Shown: positions 29,611 through 38,525, counted from the stretch's first letter. The stretch is 64,000 nt of DNA from Myxosarcina sp. GA_180221_E-2-1-MAG-40_15 (GCA_020692205.1 JAIMKV010000001.1:90743-154742), one strand, 5' to 3'. The notes: generated by a model not told the origin, from the sequence alone. Numbers and translations: made by a program.

Positions 29611-30837
29611 TCATCTAATTGCAATTAACCGTTTTAAATACTGTAAAATCCCTATGCCAAGAAATATAGAGGCAGCACAACCAAGCCAAAAATAATTAGT
29701 AAACTGGGGATTATCTAATGCCCAACCGCCTAGTGGTGGCCCAATAAAGTAGCCAATCGCCCAACACTGAGAGTTAATCGATAGATAAACTCCTCTCAAA
29801 GATTCTGGTGCTAAATCTGCCACTAACCCAGAGGCAATAGGAGTATAAGTCACCATTCCCAAAGACATTAATCCTAAAGTCAGGATTGCCCAATTTAAAA
29901 TATGATCGCTTCTAGTTCCTGTGACCCAAACCAAAATAAAGGCGATACCCCAAAGTAATAGCGAAAAGCTTAAACCTGTAACGCGACTGAATCGATTTAG
30001 CATCCAGGCGGCGGGAAGCTGGCAGATAGCAGCAAAGGCGATGTGCCAAGTAAATAGACCACTAATGATCTTTTCGGAGAAACCCGTACTCGTATCAGGC
30101 AGTTGCACAAAATTTTTCAGATAGAGAGGCATGGTGCTTTGCACCTGAGAGAGATAAATGGTAAATAAAATATTTACCAGAACAAAAACCATCAAAGCGC
30201 GATCGCGTAATGCTAAAGACCAGCCATTTTGCTTGGTTGTGGTTGATTGGGATTTAAATTGATAAGTTTCGGCGATCGCAAAATAAATTACGGCAAAAAA
30301 GATTGTAAAAGAAATTCCATCAATAACAAATAAGGCTCGGTAATTACCAGAGTTAGCAATCCAAGCACCACCTAACACCACCCCCAAACTTAAACCTAAA
30401 CTATCAGCCAATCGAGTAATGGCAAAGGCTTCGTTACGTTGTTCTGGAGTAGTTAGATCGATAATTGCTGCTTCAGTAGCTGGCCAATACATCCCCACCC
30501 CGAAACCCATTAACAGATTGCCCAAAACCAAAATCGGAAAATTGGCTGTCAAAGATAAAACCACATCCGCCAATATGGATACCGCCGCCGAAGCCAGCAA
30601 AGTTTTTCTGCGTCCCCATCGTGGAGAATCTGTTCCTTGTCCACCTAAAAATCTCCCGATAACTCCCGAAACAGATCCACTACCTAAAGCTATGCCAACC
30701 AGGGTAGAAGAAAGCCCAACCTGATTAACAAAAAAAATCGGTGCATAGAATAAAGTAAAGCCCGTTCCGATCTGGGATAACAGTCTGCCTGCTGCTAAAA
30801 TCCAAACCTTAAAATTAAAAGTCAGTATTCGAGACAT
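29611..30837 (-). CDS. Major facilitator superfamily transporter
   Basis: 408 residues with about twelve hydrophobic segments. The MFS loop 2-3 motif is present as GRFLGGQGTDSPRWGRRKTLL (a G-x-L-x-D-R-x-G-R-R-x-x-L relative), and the second half has a corresponding weaker repeat. It resembles drug-efflux-type or YajR-like MFS proteins from cyanobacteria. Substrate unknown. The gene is alone, with its start about 130 bp from yidD in the same direction. Confidence 0.85.
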   Translation of the reverse strand: MSRILTFNFKVWILAAGRLLSQIGTGFTLFYAPIFFVNQVGLSSTLVGIALGSGSVSGVIGRFLGGQGTDSPRWGRRKTLLASAAVSILADVVLSLTANFPILVLGNLLMGFGVGMYWPATEAAIIDLTTPEQRNEAFAITRLADSLGLSLGVVLGGAWIANSGNYRALFVIDGISFTIFFAVIYFAIAETYQFKSQSTTTKQNGWSLALRDRALMVFVLVNILFTIYLSQVQSTMPLYLKNFVQLPDTSTGFSEKIISGLFTWHIAFAAICQLPAAWMLNRFSRVTGLSFSLLLWGIAFILVWVTGTRSDHILNWAILTLGLMSLGMVTYTPIASGLVADLAPESLRGVYLSINSQCWAIGYFIGPPLGGWALDNPQFTNYFWLGCAASIFLGIGILQYLKRLIAIR

Positions 30838-30968
30838 AAAATTATTGCTCGTTGATCAATTCGTAGTCATACTTACTAATTCTCATCGAACACTGCATCA
30901 AAAGTAGACTAGTCGTATACTAGAGCATCTTAAAGTTTAAATATGTCTAAAGCTGGATTGAAGTTAGG

Positions 30969-31205
30969 TCATTTAAAATTATCAGATCGATCCGAAGATG
31001 GTACAGGATCGTAACCTCCAGGATGAAAAGGATGACACCGCAAGATGCGACCAACGGCTAACCAACTACCTTTGATCACTCCATAAATTGCGATCGCCTC
31101 CAGAGCGTATTGAGAACAAGTGGGTTGAAAGCGACAAGTAGGAGGAAACAAAGGCGAAATTAGCTGGCGATAACTGCGGATTAGCCATAACAATATAGTT
31201 TTCAT
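30969..31205 (-). CDS. yidD: YidD, membrane protein insertion efficiency factor
   Basis: Small membrane-associated protein of 78 residues that aids YidC-dependent insertion. The family hallmark is intact: [36 protein letters not shown] and [16 protein letters not shown], with three conserved cysteines. It is commonly found in the rpmH-rnpA-yidD-yidC block; here none of those genes is adjacent. It is downstream of a GT4 gene with 160 bp in between, which includes a protein-like relic. Confidence 0.95.
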   Translation of the reverse strand: MKTILLWLIRSYRQLISPLFPPTCRFQPTCSQYALEAIAIYGVIKGSWLAVGRILRCHPFHPGGYDPVPSSDRSDNFK

Positions 31206-31249
31206 GAATAAATTGATGATTCGCTACGAAATTACCTAATACATTTAAA

Positions 31250-31369
31250 CTAATTCAATTGTTCGAGAAATTCGCTAACGTTTAATTTATCTCCATCCTC
31301 ATTTTTTAGCAGAAGTTTTGGATCGTTAATGGTTTTTTTAATTAGCGCAACGGAGCGCAGAATTTCAGC
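31250..31369 (-). pseudogene. Protein-like ORF remnant between GT4 gene and yidD
   Basis: Directly after the GT4 stop, in another frame, runs a 39-residue open frame with no ATG (AEILRSVALIKKTINDPKLL then KNEDGDKLNVSEFLEQLN, stop at 31250). Its charge pattern and helix-like periodicity look like the C-terminus of a real protein. It overlaps the last bases of the GT4 gene by five bases. Probably the remains of a deleted gene. Family unknown. Confidence 0.33.
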
Positions 31370-32468
31370 TCAGGAATGCCATAGCGATCGCTTCTTGATA
31401 AGCTGCAATAGTTTTGTCATACATATGTTTAAAAGTAAATTGAGATTCATATTTCTGGCGAGCCATAATGCCCATACTGATTCTAGCTGGCTCATTGGCA
31501 AGCAGATAATTTAGCTTTTGACGTAACGTTTGGCGATCGCCACGGGGAATTATATAGCCCGTCTGCCCCTCAATGACAATTTCTTTGACCCCGCCAACGT
31601 CAGAAGCAATTACGGGTAAACCAGCTCGCATCGCCTCAATGATGGTGCAGGGTAGCCCTTCCCAGTTGGAGATTAAAACATAAATATGTACTTGGGCTAA
31701 AATTTGGGCTATGTCTTTACGAAAACCTAAAAAAGTTACTTTTTGATTCATTTCTAGCCGCTCAACTCTTTGACGAGTTTTGTCTAAGCTTGGTCCATCC
31801 CCTACCAAAATTAATTCTGCATTTACGTCTTTAAAGGCTTCAATGAGAGTCAAATGATCTTTTTGTCGATCAAAACGAGCAATCATCGCCACTTTAATCG
31901 GTTCAGATTGAGCAGGATTGGCTCGCAAATTGGCAGCAACATCTTTCATGCCATTATGAATCATTACTAGTTGCCGAGAGTTGATCCCAGCTTTTAAACC
32001 AATTTGGCGATCGTATTCGGAAACACAGATTATTTTATCTGCCAATGGTGCGGTTAGTTTTTCTAGCCAACGATAAATCGTACGGTTAGGCTCAGGAATC
32101 CCCGTAGTAAAAGACCAGCCGTGAGCAGTGAAAACACAAGGTACTTTAGTAATTTGACTAGCTAAACGCCCCAAAATTCCAGTTTTGCTTGAATGAGCAG
32201 CGATTAAATCTGGTTTAAATAAATTCACTATATGAAGAATGTAGCGTAAGCTTTTACCGTCTGCAACGGGGCTAATTCGCTGCTGCAAGTATTGGCAGGC
32301 AACTGATTCGATACCTGCTTGGTTTAAATCTTCGTTGTAGATACTTTGTTCGCCAGTGATAACCATTACTTTATGCCGATCTTCCTGTAAAGCAAGAGCC
32401 AAGTCTTTGACGTGTACTTGAGCGCCTCCAATAGTATCTGCTCTAGTAATTACAAACAGAATATTCAT
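31365..32468 (-). CDS. Family 4 glycosyltransferase (EpsD-like)
   Basis: 367 residues, GT-B fold: NILFVITRADTIGGAQVHVK holds the GGA loop of the N-terminal domain; VFTAHGWSFTTGIPEPNR follows; VAMIARFDRQKDHLTLIEAF opens the donor domain, and NWEGLPCTIIEAMRAGLPVI is the E-x7-E donor-binding motif. It resembles EpsD/PelF-like exopolysaccharide transferases. It is separated from the main sugar cluster by 10 kb and is a lone gene; it is not like SqdX. Donor and acceptor are unknown. Confidence 0.87.
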   Translation of the reverse strand: MNILFVITRADTIGGAQVHVKDLALALQEDRHKVMVITGEQSIYNEDLNQAGIESVACQYLQQRISPVADGKSLRYILHIVNLFKPDLIAAHSSKTGILGRLASQITKVPCVFTAHGWSFTTGIPEPNRTIYRWLEKLTAPLADKIICVSEYDRQIGLKAGINSRQLVMIHNGMKDVAANLRANPAQSEPIKVAMIARFDRQKDHLTLIEAFKDVNAELILVGDGPSLDKTRQRVERLEMNQKVTFLGFRKDIAQILAQVHIYVLISNWEGLPCTIIEAMRAGLPVIASDVGGVKEIVIEGQTGYIIPRGDRQTLRQKLNYLLANEPARISMGIMARQKYESQFTFKHMYDKTIAAYQEAIAMAFLS

Positions 32469-32697
32469 GTTTTATCAATGTCGCTCAAATAAAGTTAATA
32501 AATTGCCCTAATTATAATTACAGTAAGTTAAACCGCAACGATCTTCTCTATTTTTTCCCTGAATTGTGCCAAACAATACTCGCAACAGTTTTACCAGAGC
32601 TTCGCTTGTCAAAATAATCTTCAGAGAAAATGTAATCAAAAAGTCGGCTTAGGGGAACTATATAAGGGAAAAGGTACTTTCTAGATGACTGTTGTTT

Positions 32698-33675
32698 ATG
32701 CACTCTGCTGATTTATCACCCACTTTTGCCTCTAGTAATTCAATGCCAGTAGTTCAAACCTGGAATTTAGGTAAAACTTACCGAACTGGTTTTTGGCTGA
32801 ATCAAAAAATTGAATCGCTAAAAAACTGTTCTTTGACTATTTATCGCGGCGAAACTTTTGGTTTATTAGGTCCAAATGGTGCAGGAAAAACTACTCTATT
32901 AAAAACGTTACTAGGCATTACTCGTCCCACTACTGGTAAGGCAGTGATTTTGGGTAAGCCGATAGGTGATCGCACCGTCAAGCAACAAATTGGCTATCTA
33001 CCTGAAAATGCTTATCTTTATGATTTTTTGACTGCTTGGGAATTTTTGGAATTTATTGCTGGACTATTTCAAATATCAAAGCGCAAACAGCGTCAACGGA
33101 TTGCCGAATTATTAGATTTGGTCGGATTAGCTCAATCTACCGCCCGCCAAAAGAAGCTCAAGCAGTATTCTAAGGGAATGTTACAGCGGGTTGGGATGGC
33201 GCAGGCTTTAATTAACGATCCCGAAATTGTGTTTTTAGATGAGCCGATGTCTGGACTTGATCCGATGGGGCGTTATCGAATGCGAGAAATTGTTCTATCG
33301 CTTAAACAGCAGGGGAAAACGATTTTTTTTAATTCGCATGTTTTGTCTGATATTGAGCAAATTTGCGATCGCATTGCTTTTTTGGCTTTAGGAGAATTAA
33401 TTTGCCAAGGTTCTCTTGATGAATTACTTGGTACTAGTAATGCTTACCAAGCTGTTGTCTCAGGAGGTAATTCACTCACCCTAGATCCGTGGTTAACTAA
33501 TTTAACTCAGGAAAATAACTATTGGCATGGACAGTTAAAGGTCAAACCTAATCAATTCGTCGCTCATTTAGATGATGTTGAAGCTCAGTTAGTCAGTATT
33601 CATTTAGCCAGACCTTCTTTAGAAGAATTTTTTATGCAGCAACTGCGAGATCGCGGGATCGAAGTCAGTCGCTAA
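32698..33675 (+). CDS. ABC transporter ATP-binding protein (CcmA/YbhF type)
   Basis: About 325 residues from the ATG at 32698 (TTG at 32692 is an alternative). Seen: Walker A GPNGAGKTT, Q-loop YLPENAYLYD, signature YSKGMLQRVGMAQAL, Walker B IVFLDEPMSGLDP and a switch histidine in NSHVLSDIEQ. The C-terminal part (about 240-325) is a regulatory extension as in multidrug or gliding-type ABC-2 exporters. An ABC-2 permease gene would be expected next to it but none is in the window. An imperfect terminator follows. Confidence 0.88.
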   Translation: MHSADLSPTFASSNSMPVVQTWNLGKTYRTGFWLNQKIESLKNCSLTIYRGETFGLLGPNGAGKTTLLKTLLGITRPTTGKAVILGKPIGDRTVKQQIGYLPENAYLYDFLTAWEFLEFIAGLFQISKRKQRQRIAELLDLVGLAQSTARQKKLKQYSKGMLQRVGMAQALINDPEIVFLDEPMSGLDPMGRYRMREIVLSLKQQGKTIFFNSHVLSDIEQICDRIAFLALGELICQGSLDELLGTSNAYQAVVSGGNSLTLDPWLTNLTQENNYWHGQLKVKPNQFVAHLDDVEAQLVSIHLARPSLEEFFMQQLRDRGIEVSR

Positions 33676-33787
33676 AATACTGAAAAACATTGAACTTATG
33701 GACAGTGAATTAAAAGTCTGGTAGCAAGAAACAGTATTGCGCTCATTCTTCTATCTAAGACTAAGACCAATCAGCCTCAATCGCAAT

Positions 33788-33818
33788 ACCCCAGCTAGCT
33801 TTTAGTTAGGGTGTTTTT
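33788..33818 (+). terminator. Probable terminator after the ABC ATPase gene
   Basis: ACCCCAGC (33788-33795) pairs imperfectly with GTTAGGGT (33805-33812), with one mismatch and one wobble, followed by TTTTT at 33814-33818. It lies about 110 bp after the stop of the ABC gene. Confidence 0.4.
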
Positions 33819-33844
33819 GCTGGATTATCGGCTATTGAGACTGG

Positions 33845-34207
33845 CTAAACATTTTGCAAAGTTGGCGCATTATCTGAATTAAGCGATTGAGCTGCCGATG
33901 GCTGTGCCTGGTATTTAATTAAATCTGCTAAATCCTGTAGTTGATTAATTGCTTCTGCACCTTCTAATTTCATTAGTTCGCGGTCATCTCTCATTTCAGT
34001 CCAGGTGATTCCATAGTCTGAGACTAAAAACCGAATTAAATGCTCATCTTTCAAACTGACCATGAAAGAAGCACTATTCATCTCACCGCCACAGGTATAG
34101 CAGGATGCTAAGTAGCCTTGATTTTCCAAGGCGATCGCTAAAGCCTGAAGAGTCATCACTAAATTGCTGACAAACTGACGATGCTGTTGTGCAAGTCTTG
34201 TAAACAC
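33845..34207 (-). CDS. DUF1815 family protein
   Basis: 120-residue conserved cyanobacterial protein of unknown function. The block SCYTCGGEMNSASFMVSL, then HLIRFLVSDYGITWTEMRDD, is the invariant core of DUF1815 as I know it. The start is a GTG at 34207: GGAGG lies 9 bp before it (GGAGGAACAAAGTG on the minus strand), and the homologues begin with the same MFTRLAQQHR. The CxxCGG pair could bind a metal or form a disulfide. No operon partner is evident; a coiled-coil gene follows upstream in the same direction 120 bp away. Confidence 0.88.
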   Translation of the reverse strand: MFTRLAQQHRQFVSNLVMTLQALAIALENQGYLASCYTCGGEMNSASFMVSLKDEHLIRFLVSDYGITWTEMRDDRELMKLEGAEAINQLQDLADLIKYQAQPSAAQSLNSDNAPTLQNV

Positions 34208-34328
34208 TTTGTTCCTCCGAACACCTTAAATTTTATTGTAAACGGTTAAGTATTTTTTTTATACTTTCTTTAGATTTTCTCAGCACCTCGTTTGTGGCTA
34301 AGCGCATTTTTTATCAGTCTAACTAAAT

Positions 34329-35108
34329 TCAAACCAAACTTTGTGTGTCATTTGATTCAATTGTTAAAGGTTTTAGCCGAAAATCGCACAAAGAAACAAC
34401 GGTTTTATCGGTTAATAACGCTTCTAGACTAAGCTCAATTTCCGCTGGGATACTTGCAACTGCTACAGAAAATTCAAACCCGCTTTTACTAGCACTGGGA
34501 ATATCAGGATACTGCTGGATAACTATTGGACGGCGTAACTGAACAGGGGTTTCTAATAAACTTTCATTTTGATACTTAACCCTTACGGTTTGAGCCTGAG
34601 CTTTTTTCCCCAATACCCATCCTTTGACTAAAATTGCTCCTGTAGTAATCGTAAAATCAACGTTCGGCGTGATAATTCCAAACCCCCACAGAGTTTCAAA
34701 ATCTTTTTTTGGCAGGGTTTTTTTGATCTCGGTAATTTGAATTGGAGTTTTAAGCTGCTGTGGCCAATTTTGAGCTTGAGCTAACTTCTGCTGTATGTGT
34801 TTGAATTGAGCTTGAGTTGTATCAAACTGCTTTTGCTGCTCAAATAATTCTTTTTTGTAACGCTGTGCCTCGGTTTGAACTTGCTGTAGCTGTTGCTGAG
34901 TTTCTCCCAACTCGATTTGAAAACCTTGATTGATTTGTAACTGAGCTTTTGCTTGAGCCAGTTTTTTTTGAGCTTGTTGGAAATCATGGCTAAGTTTTTC
35001 TAGCTCAGACTGCATTTTTGGCAATTTAGCTTGTGCCTGCTGTGCCTGTAGTCGGTATCTCTCTAAATCTCCATTAGATAACCAATTTGCAAGTTTTGTC
35101 AGCCTCAA
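34329..35108 (-). CDS. Coiled-coil protein with C-terminal beta-rich domain
   Basis: 259 residues; start is TTG at 35108, supported by GAGAGG about 8 bp before it. Residues about 15-118 form a long Gln/Ala/Lys-rich coiled coil with heptad-like repeats (QQAQKKLAQAKAQL). The remaining 140 residues (LWGFGIITPNVDFTITTGAI, then LVKGWVLGKKAQ) look like a beta-sandwich of the kind attached to cyanobacterial glycosyltransferases and sulfotransferases, here without any enzyme domain. No signal peptide or membrane helix. Function unknown; a cytoplasmic scaffold is a guess. Confidence 0.7.
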   Translation of the reverse strand: MRLTKLANWLSNGDLERYRLQAQQAQAKLPKMQSELEKLSHDFQQAQKKLAQAKAQLQINQGFQIELGETQQQLQQVQTEAQRYKKELFEQQKQFDTTQAQFKHIQQKLAQAQNWPQQLKTPIQITEIKKTLPKKDFETLWGFGIITPNVDFTITTGAILVKGWVLGKKAQAQTVRVKYQNESLLETPVQLRRPIVIQQYPDIPSASKSGFEFSVAVASIPAEIELSLEALLTDKTVVSLCDFRLKPLTIESNDTQSLV

Positions 35109-35192
35109 ATCTTTACCTCTCTGGCATTGTGGTCAATTCAAGTCAACGTTACTCCGTTCAAGAGTGAACGGGATTTAATGTTAAATATGTTA

Positions 35193-35211
35193 TGACCGCG
35201 TTCCACGGTCA
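35193..35211. other. Short hairpin upstream of the ABC ATPase at 35309
   Basis: TGACCG (35193-35198) and CGGTCA (35206-35211) form a perfect 6-bp stem about 100 bp before the ATPase start. The sequence before it, GAACGGGATTTAA (near 35166), recurs near 53039 in another intergenic space. No T-tract follows. It could be an operator or part of a dispersed repeat. Confidence 0.3.
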
Positions 35212-35308
35212 GTTAAATTTTAGCTTAAGATTTAGACTATCCTGACAATAGACGATGCGTCATAATAAATCCTGTTTGGTTAATTATCAAGGTTGAATGA
35301 GATAATTT

Positions 35309-36067
35309 ATGAGGGAGCGCCATATTCGGCCCGTCTTACGTTTAGAACAAGTTAGTCTTCAGGCAAAAATTAGCTCAGATTATTTATTGCGGAATATTTC
35401 TTTGCAAATTCAACCAGGAGAAAAAGTAGGAATTATCGGAGTATCAGGTGCCGGGAAAACTTCTTTGCTGAGACTGCTCAATCATTTGGTTTCTCCCAGC
35501 AGTGGTGAAATATATGTTCAAGAACTACCAGTTCGACAGCTAACCCCAGTTCAACTGCGCCGTAAGATCGTTTTAGTTACACAAGAGCCTAAATTATTGG
35601 GTATGAACGTTATGGAGGCTTTGAGCTATCCTCTCAAGCTACAGCAAGTGCCAGAGTTAGAAATCCGTGCCAAGGTTGAAACTTGGACAAGCCTGTTGCG
35701 TATTAACTCAGAATGGTTCAATAAAACTGAACTACAGTTATCTTTAGGACAAAGACAGCTAGTAGCGATCGCTCGCGCTTTAATCATGCAGCCTGAAGTA
35801 ATCCTGTTAGATGAGCCGACATCGGCTTTGGATGTTGGTCTGGCGACTCATTTATTAACTGTATTAAATGAACTAAATCAAAGTCAAAATATGACTATAA
35901 TTATGGTCAACCATCAGCTAGAGCTAATCAAAAAACTTGGCGATCGCTTCTTATTGATTGATCAAGGAACATTAGCAGCAGATGTTCCCGCTACCGAATC
36001 AAATTGGCAAAAGCTACGTCAAAAAATGTCTCAGCTACAGACGCAGCAGGTACAAGATTGGCTTTAA
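35309..36067 (+). CDS. ABC transporter ATP-binding protein (FetA/STAR1-like)
   Basis: 252 residues. Walker A GVSGAGKTS, Q-loop VTQEPKLLG, signature LSLGQRQLVAIARAL, Walker B VILLDEPTSALD and H-loop MVNHQLELIKK are all in place. The compact sequence and short linker resemble the FetA/YbbL and STAR1 group, whose partner is a UPF0014 permease; such a permease was not found in the window. The D-loop and switch His are intact, so ATPase activity is expected. The gene stands alone. Transported substrate unknown. Confidence 0.86.
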   Translation: MRERHIRPVLRLEQVSLQAKISSDYLLRNISLQIQPGEKVGIIGVSGAGKTSLLRLLNHLVSPSSGEIYVQELPVRQLTPVQLRRKIVLVTQEPKLLGMNVMEALSYPLKLQQVPELEIRAKVETWTSLLRINSEWFNKTELQLSLGQRQLVAIARALIMQPEVILLDEPTSALDVGLATHLLTVLNELNQSQNMTIIMVNHQLELIKKLGDRFLLIDQGTLAADVPATESNWQKLRQKMSQLQTQQVQDWL

Positions 36068-36099
36068 TTAATTAGTTAGTGATTGCTAATTAAGTGAAA

Positions 36100-36867
36100 T
36101 TATATTTGACGAGAAAAACGAGTCATCTTCGGTGGTGCGATCGCTGGTAAATTATTGTCTAGTGAATTTGCTTCTGGTTCAACTAACTCAGGATTAAATC
36201 GATAGCCTATATTCCGTACTGTTTGAATTATATTAGGCTGCCTGGGATTAAATTCAATTTTCTTACGCAACGATAGCACATGGGTATCTACGGTACGAGG
36301 ATTGTCAATCGCATCAGGCCACGCACGCTGTAATAGCTCTGAGCGACTTAAGGAATTTCCTTCAGCTTGCGCCAAAACATAAAGCAAACTAAATTCTTGC
36401 GGGGTCAATTCAATAAAACTGCCTTTTAACTGAACTCGCCGCTGTGCCAAGTCAATCTTTAGATCTTTACATTCCATAGATAGGGGAACAGAACTAGACA
36501 GACGCATTCGCCGGACTAATGCTTCAACTCGCGCCAAAAACTCTTGCATCCCAAAAGGCTTGGTTAAATAATCATCAGCACCAGTTTTTAGCCCTCTGAC
36601 AATGTCTTGCTCATTGCTTCGAGCCGATAGCAAAAGAATTAGAGACTTTTGTTGTTGGAATAACCAATGAGATAATTCTAATCCATCTCCATCAGGTAAA
36701 TCAGAATCAATAATGACTAATGTTGGCTGATGCCGATAAAAAGCATCTCGACCCTGTTGCAAACTAGCAGATTGGCTAACAACATAACCTGATTGTTGTA
36801 AGTGCCAACCTAGTAGCGAGCGCAAGTGAGGATTACTTTCAACTATAGATATATGTGTTGACACCAC
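36100..36867 (-). CDS. OmpR/PhoB-family response regulator, atypical acid pocket
   Basis: 255 residues; GTG start at 36867 with GAGG upstream. Receiver (about 5-120): phospho-acceptor D54 in VIIDSDLPDGDG, S81, and K103 in LTKPFG are present, but the acidic pair that normally binds Mg is E10-S11 (SIVESNPHL) instead of two acids. The winged-helix output (about 125-235) shows IELTPQEFSLLYVLAQ and NPRTVDTHVLSLRKKI. Cyanobacterial regulators of this type include NblR, whose receiver is also atypical, so it may be an NblR relative; not proven. No histidine kinase gene is adjacent. Confidence 0.86.
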   Translation of the reverse strand: MVSTHISIVESNPHLRSLLGWHLQQSGYVVSQSASLQQGRDAFYRHQPTLVIIDSDLPDGDGLELSHWLFQQQKSLILLLSARSNEQDIVRGLKTGADDYLTKPFGMQEFLARVEALVRRMRLSSSVPLSMECKDLKIDLAQRRVQLKGSFIELTPQEFSLLYVLAQAEGNSLSRSELLQRAWPDAIDNPRTVDTHVLSLRKKIEFNPRQPNIIQTVRNIGYRFNPELVEPEANSLDNNLPAIAPPKMTRFSRQI

Positions 36868-37083
36868 TTTTGCCTCATTAAATTTAGGGAAAATTCCTAT
36901 AAGAATAAGGCTAACAGAGGCTTCAATCGTATTTTGTAGCGATGGTTACGAGTCAACGTTACTAATAATTCTCGCCAAAAATGTGATTGTTAAAAGCCAA
37001 CACAGTAAAATAAGAAAAGATAGAAAACTTAATAACAGTTCAATTTCTACTAATCTCTTAAGTAATACTAACGAATTAAAGAC

Positions 37084-37347
37084 ATGATTCTTCAAGATCC
37101 TCAAACCATTAGACATTACCAAAAAATTACAGATGGCATGGTCGATCTGTGGCGCAGACGCTATAGTTTCGAGGAAATTAGGCTGTATCTCGATGGATAC
37201 ATTGCCTGTCTACGTAACAGCGACTTTGTGGAACAATATCACATTCACCGCCTAGAAGAACAGACACTACGCTTTTTAAGAGATTCATCTAACTTTGAGT
37301 TATCATCACCTCAAACTCAGATGGAAGTAGACACTGATTATTATTAA
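37084..37347 (+). CDS. Conserved small cyanobacterial protein, 87 residues
   Basis: Small acidic soluble protein; helical, with RHYQKITDGMVDLWRRRYSF and the repeated-looking EEIRLYLDGYIACLRNSDFV, then HIHRLEEQTLRFLRDSSNFE. It resembles a family found only in cyanobacteria (possibly DUF6761, from memory). It has no known function. A good 12-bp terminator stem lies 160 bp after the stop and may serve this gene and grxD from the other side. Confidence 0.68.
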   Translation: MILQDPQTIRHYQKITDGMVDLWRRRYSFEEIRLYLDGYIACLRNSDFVEQYHIHRLEEQTLRFLRDSSNFELSSPQTQMEVDTDYY

Positions 37348-37503
37348 ATATTTATCTAGATTGACTGCGTTCGTATCGGAAGTTTTCTAACCTAAGCTTT
37401 CAATCACTGTCGAGCGCCATAGAGATCAACTCAAAAAACTACTTTTTGCCCGCCAGTTTTATTGAAAATTAATAGTTATAGTTATTCAACTTTTGAACTA
37501 AAT

Positions 37504-37543
37504 AAAAGACGACTATATGGTTATACTGCGTTAGTCGTCTTTT
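37504..37543. terminator. Bidirectional terminator between the 87-residue gene and grxD
   Basis: AAAAGACGACTA (37504-37515) pairs perfectly with TAGTCGTCTTTT (37532-37543) around a 16-nt loop. Four T residues end each strand, so it can stop both the plus-strand gene and grxD on the minus strand. Confidence 0.8.
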
Positions 37544-37584
37544 GCTTACTGCCGAGTTAGAAGCTTTCAATAGCTAGCCAGACT

Positions 37585-37908
37585 TTAAGAAGCTAATGCT
37601 ACTTCTGCCATCTGCTGCAATTCTCCACTTTGGTAAAGTTCGATCGCAATATCAGAACCGCCAACAAACTCTCCATCAATATAAATCTGTGGTATGGTGG
37701 GCCAATTGGAATATTCTTTAATTCCTTGACGTATTTCAGGATCAGCTAAGATGTCCACGGTTTCGTAGGGAACACCCAGAGTATTCAGGATTTGCACCAC
37801 ATTATTAGAGAAACCGCACTGAGGCATCAATTTTGATCCCTTCATAAACACCATAATTTTGTTTTCATTGACTAAGCGATCAATTTTTGCTTTCACTTCG
37901 GGTGTCAT
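37585..37908 (-). CDS. grxD: Monothiol glutaredoxin (Grx4 type)
   Basis: 107 residues, complete. The active site is CGFS (C31) in LMPQCGFSNN; WPTIPQIYIDGEFVGGSDI carries the TIP cis-proline and the GSH-binding GG. Monothiol CGFS glutaredoxins bind a [2Fe-2S] cluster with glutathione, carry clusters to target proteins and regulate iron, usually with a BolA partner. The BolA gene lies just upstream in the same direction (37908 versus 38083), so the two are probably co-transcribed. The sequence ends with the usual ELQQMAEVA helix. Confidence 0.96.
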   Translation of the reverse strand: MTPEVKAKIDRLVNENKIMVFMKGSKLMPQCGFSNNVVQILNTLGVPYETVDILADPEIRQGIKEYSNWPTIPQIYIDGEFVGGSDIAIELYQSGELQQMAEVALAS

Positions 37909-38082
37909 AAGTCTTAGTTGTCTATTTTTCTTAATTTACTAAAAACGCCAATGATAATTTATAGCGATTAACTTGCTTAATTCTACTAAACTGTAAAACT
38001 AAAACAGTTGGATAATTTTAGATAGCCATTCAGCATCTTGCCAATTCTTAGGTTCGCACACCTTGGCTGCAAATATCTATCG

Positions 38083-38334
38083 CTATACAGCTTGTCCAGT
38101 AGCCTGCCAAGTTTCAGGGGTGTAAGTTTTGAGAGACAAAGCATGAATAGTTTCGGAGGCCATTTCGTTCTGTAATGCCGAATATACCATCTGATGTTGT
38201 TTGACTCTGGTTTGACCAGCAAAATCAGGAGAGATAATTATGGCTTCAAAATGCTGTCCATCGCCGACAACTTTGACTTCGGCACGGGCTAACCTCTCTT
38301 GAATCATTGTTTGGACTTGTTGTGGACTAATCAT
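38083..38334 (-). CDS. BolA-family protein
   Basis: 83 residues with the BolA fold: QERLARAEVKVVGDGQHFEA (the loop with invariant HF), then SPDFAGQTRVKQHQMVYSAL and ALSLKTYTPETW. BolA proteins form [2Fe-2S] heterodimers with monothiol glutaredoxins and sense or regulate iron and Fe-S status. It is 174 bp upstream of grxD on the same strand, the classic gene pairing. Together with sufCDS elsewhere in the window it belongs to Fe-S metabolism. The BolA/IbaG subtype is not determined. Confidence 0.93.
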   Translation of the reverse strand: MISPQQVQTMIQERLARAEVKVVGDGQHFEAIIISPDFAGQTRVKQHQMVYSALQNEMASETIHALSLKTYTPETWQATGQAV

Positions 38335-38525
38335 GATTGGTTTAGTTGGTTTAAACAGATTGATTTGAGGATTGATCGCTCTTGCTAATTGTAAATGTTT
38401 TAAACAGCGACTCTATCTTGTGATGATGTTGGCTAATAATCTCTATTTTACTTTTAAATTTAAGTAAAGATGCTTAATTATTATGACCTTAATTTTCTCC
38501 TAGTTTGGCAAAGAAATTGTTACGA

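Noticed and set aside
31365-32468. Possibility that the lone GT4 gene is sqdX
   Set aside because: Its start and donor-site sequences resemble EpsD-type enzymes and not the sulfolipid glycosyltransferase.
37986-38222. Minus-strand frame overlapping the BolA gene
   Set aside because: BolA (38083-38334) in another frame has all family motifs; this one has none.
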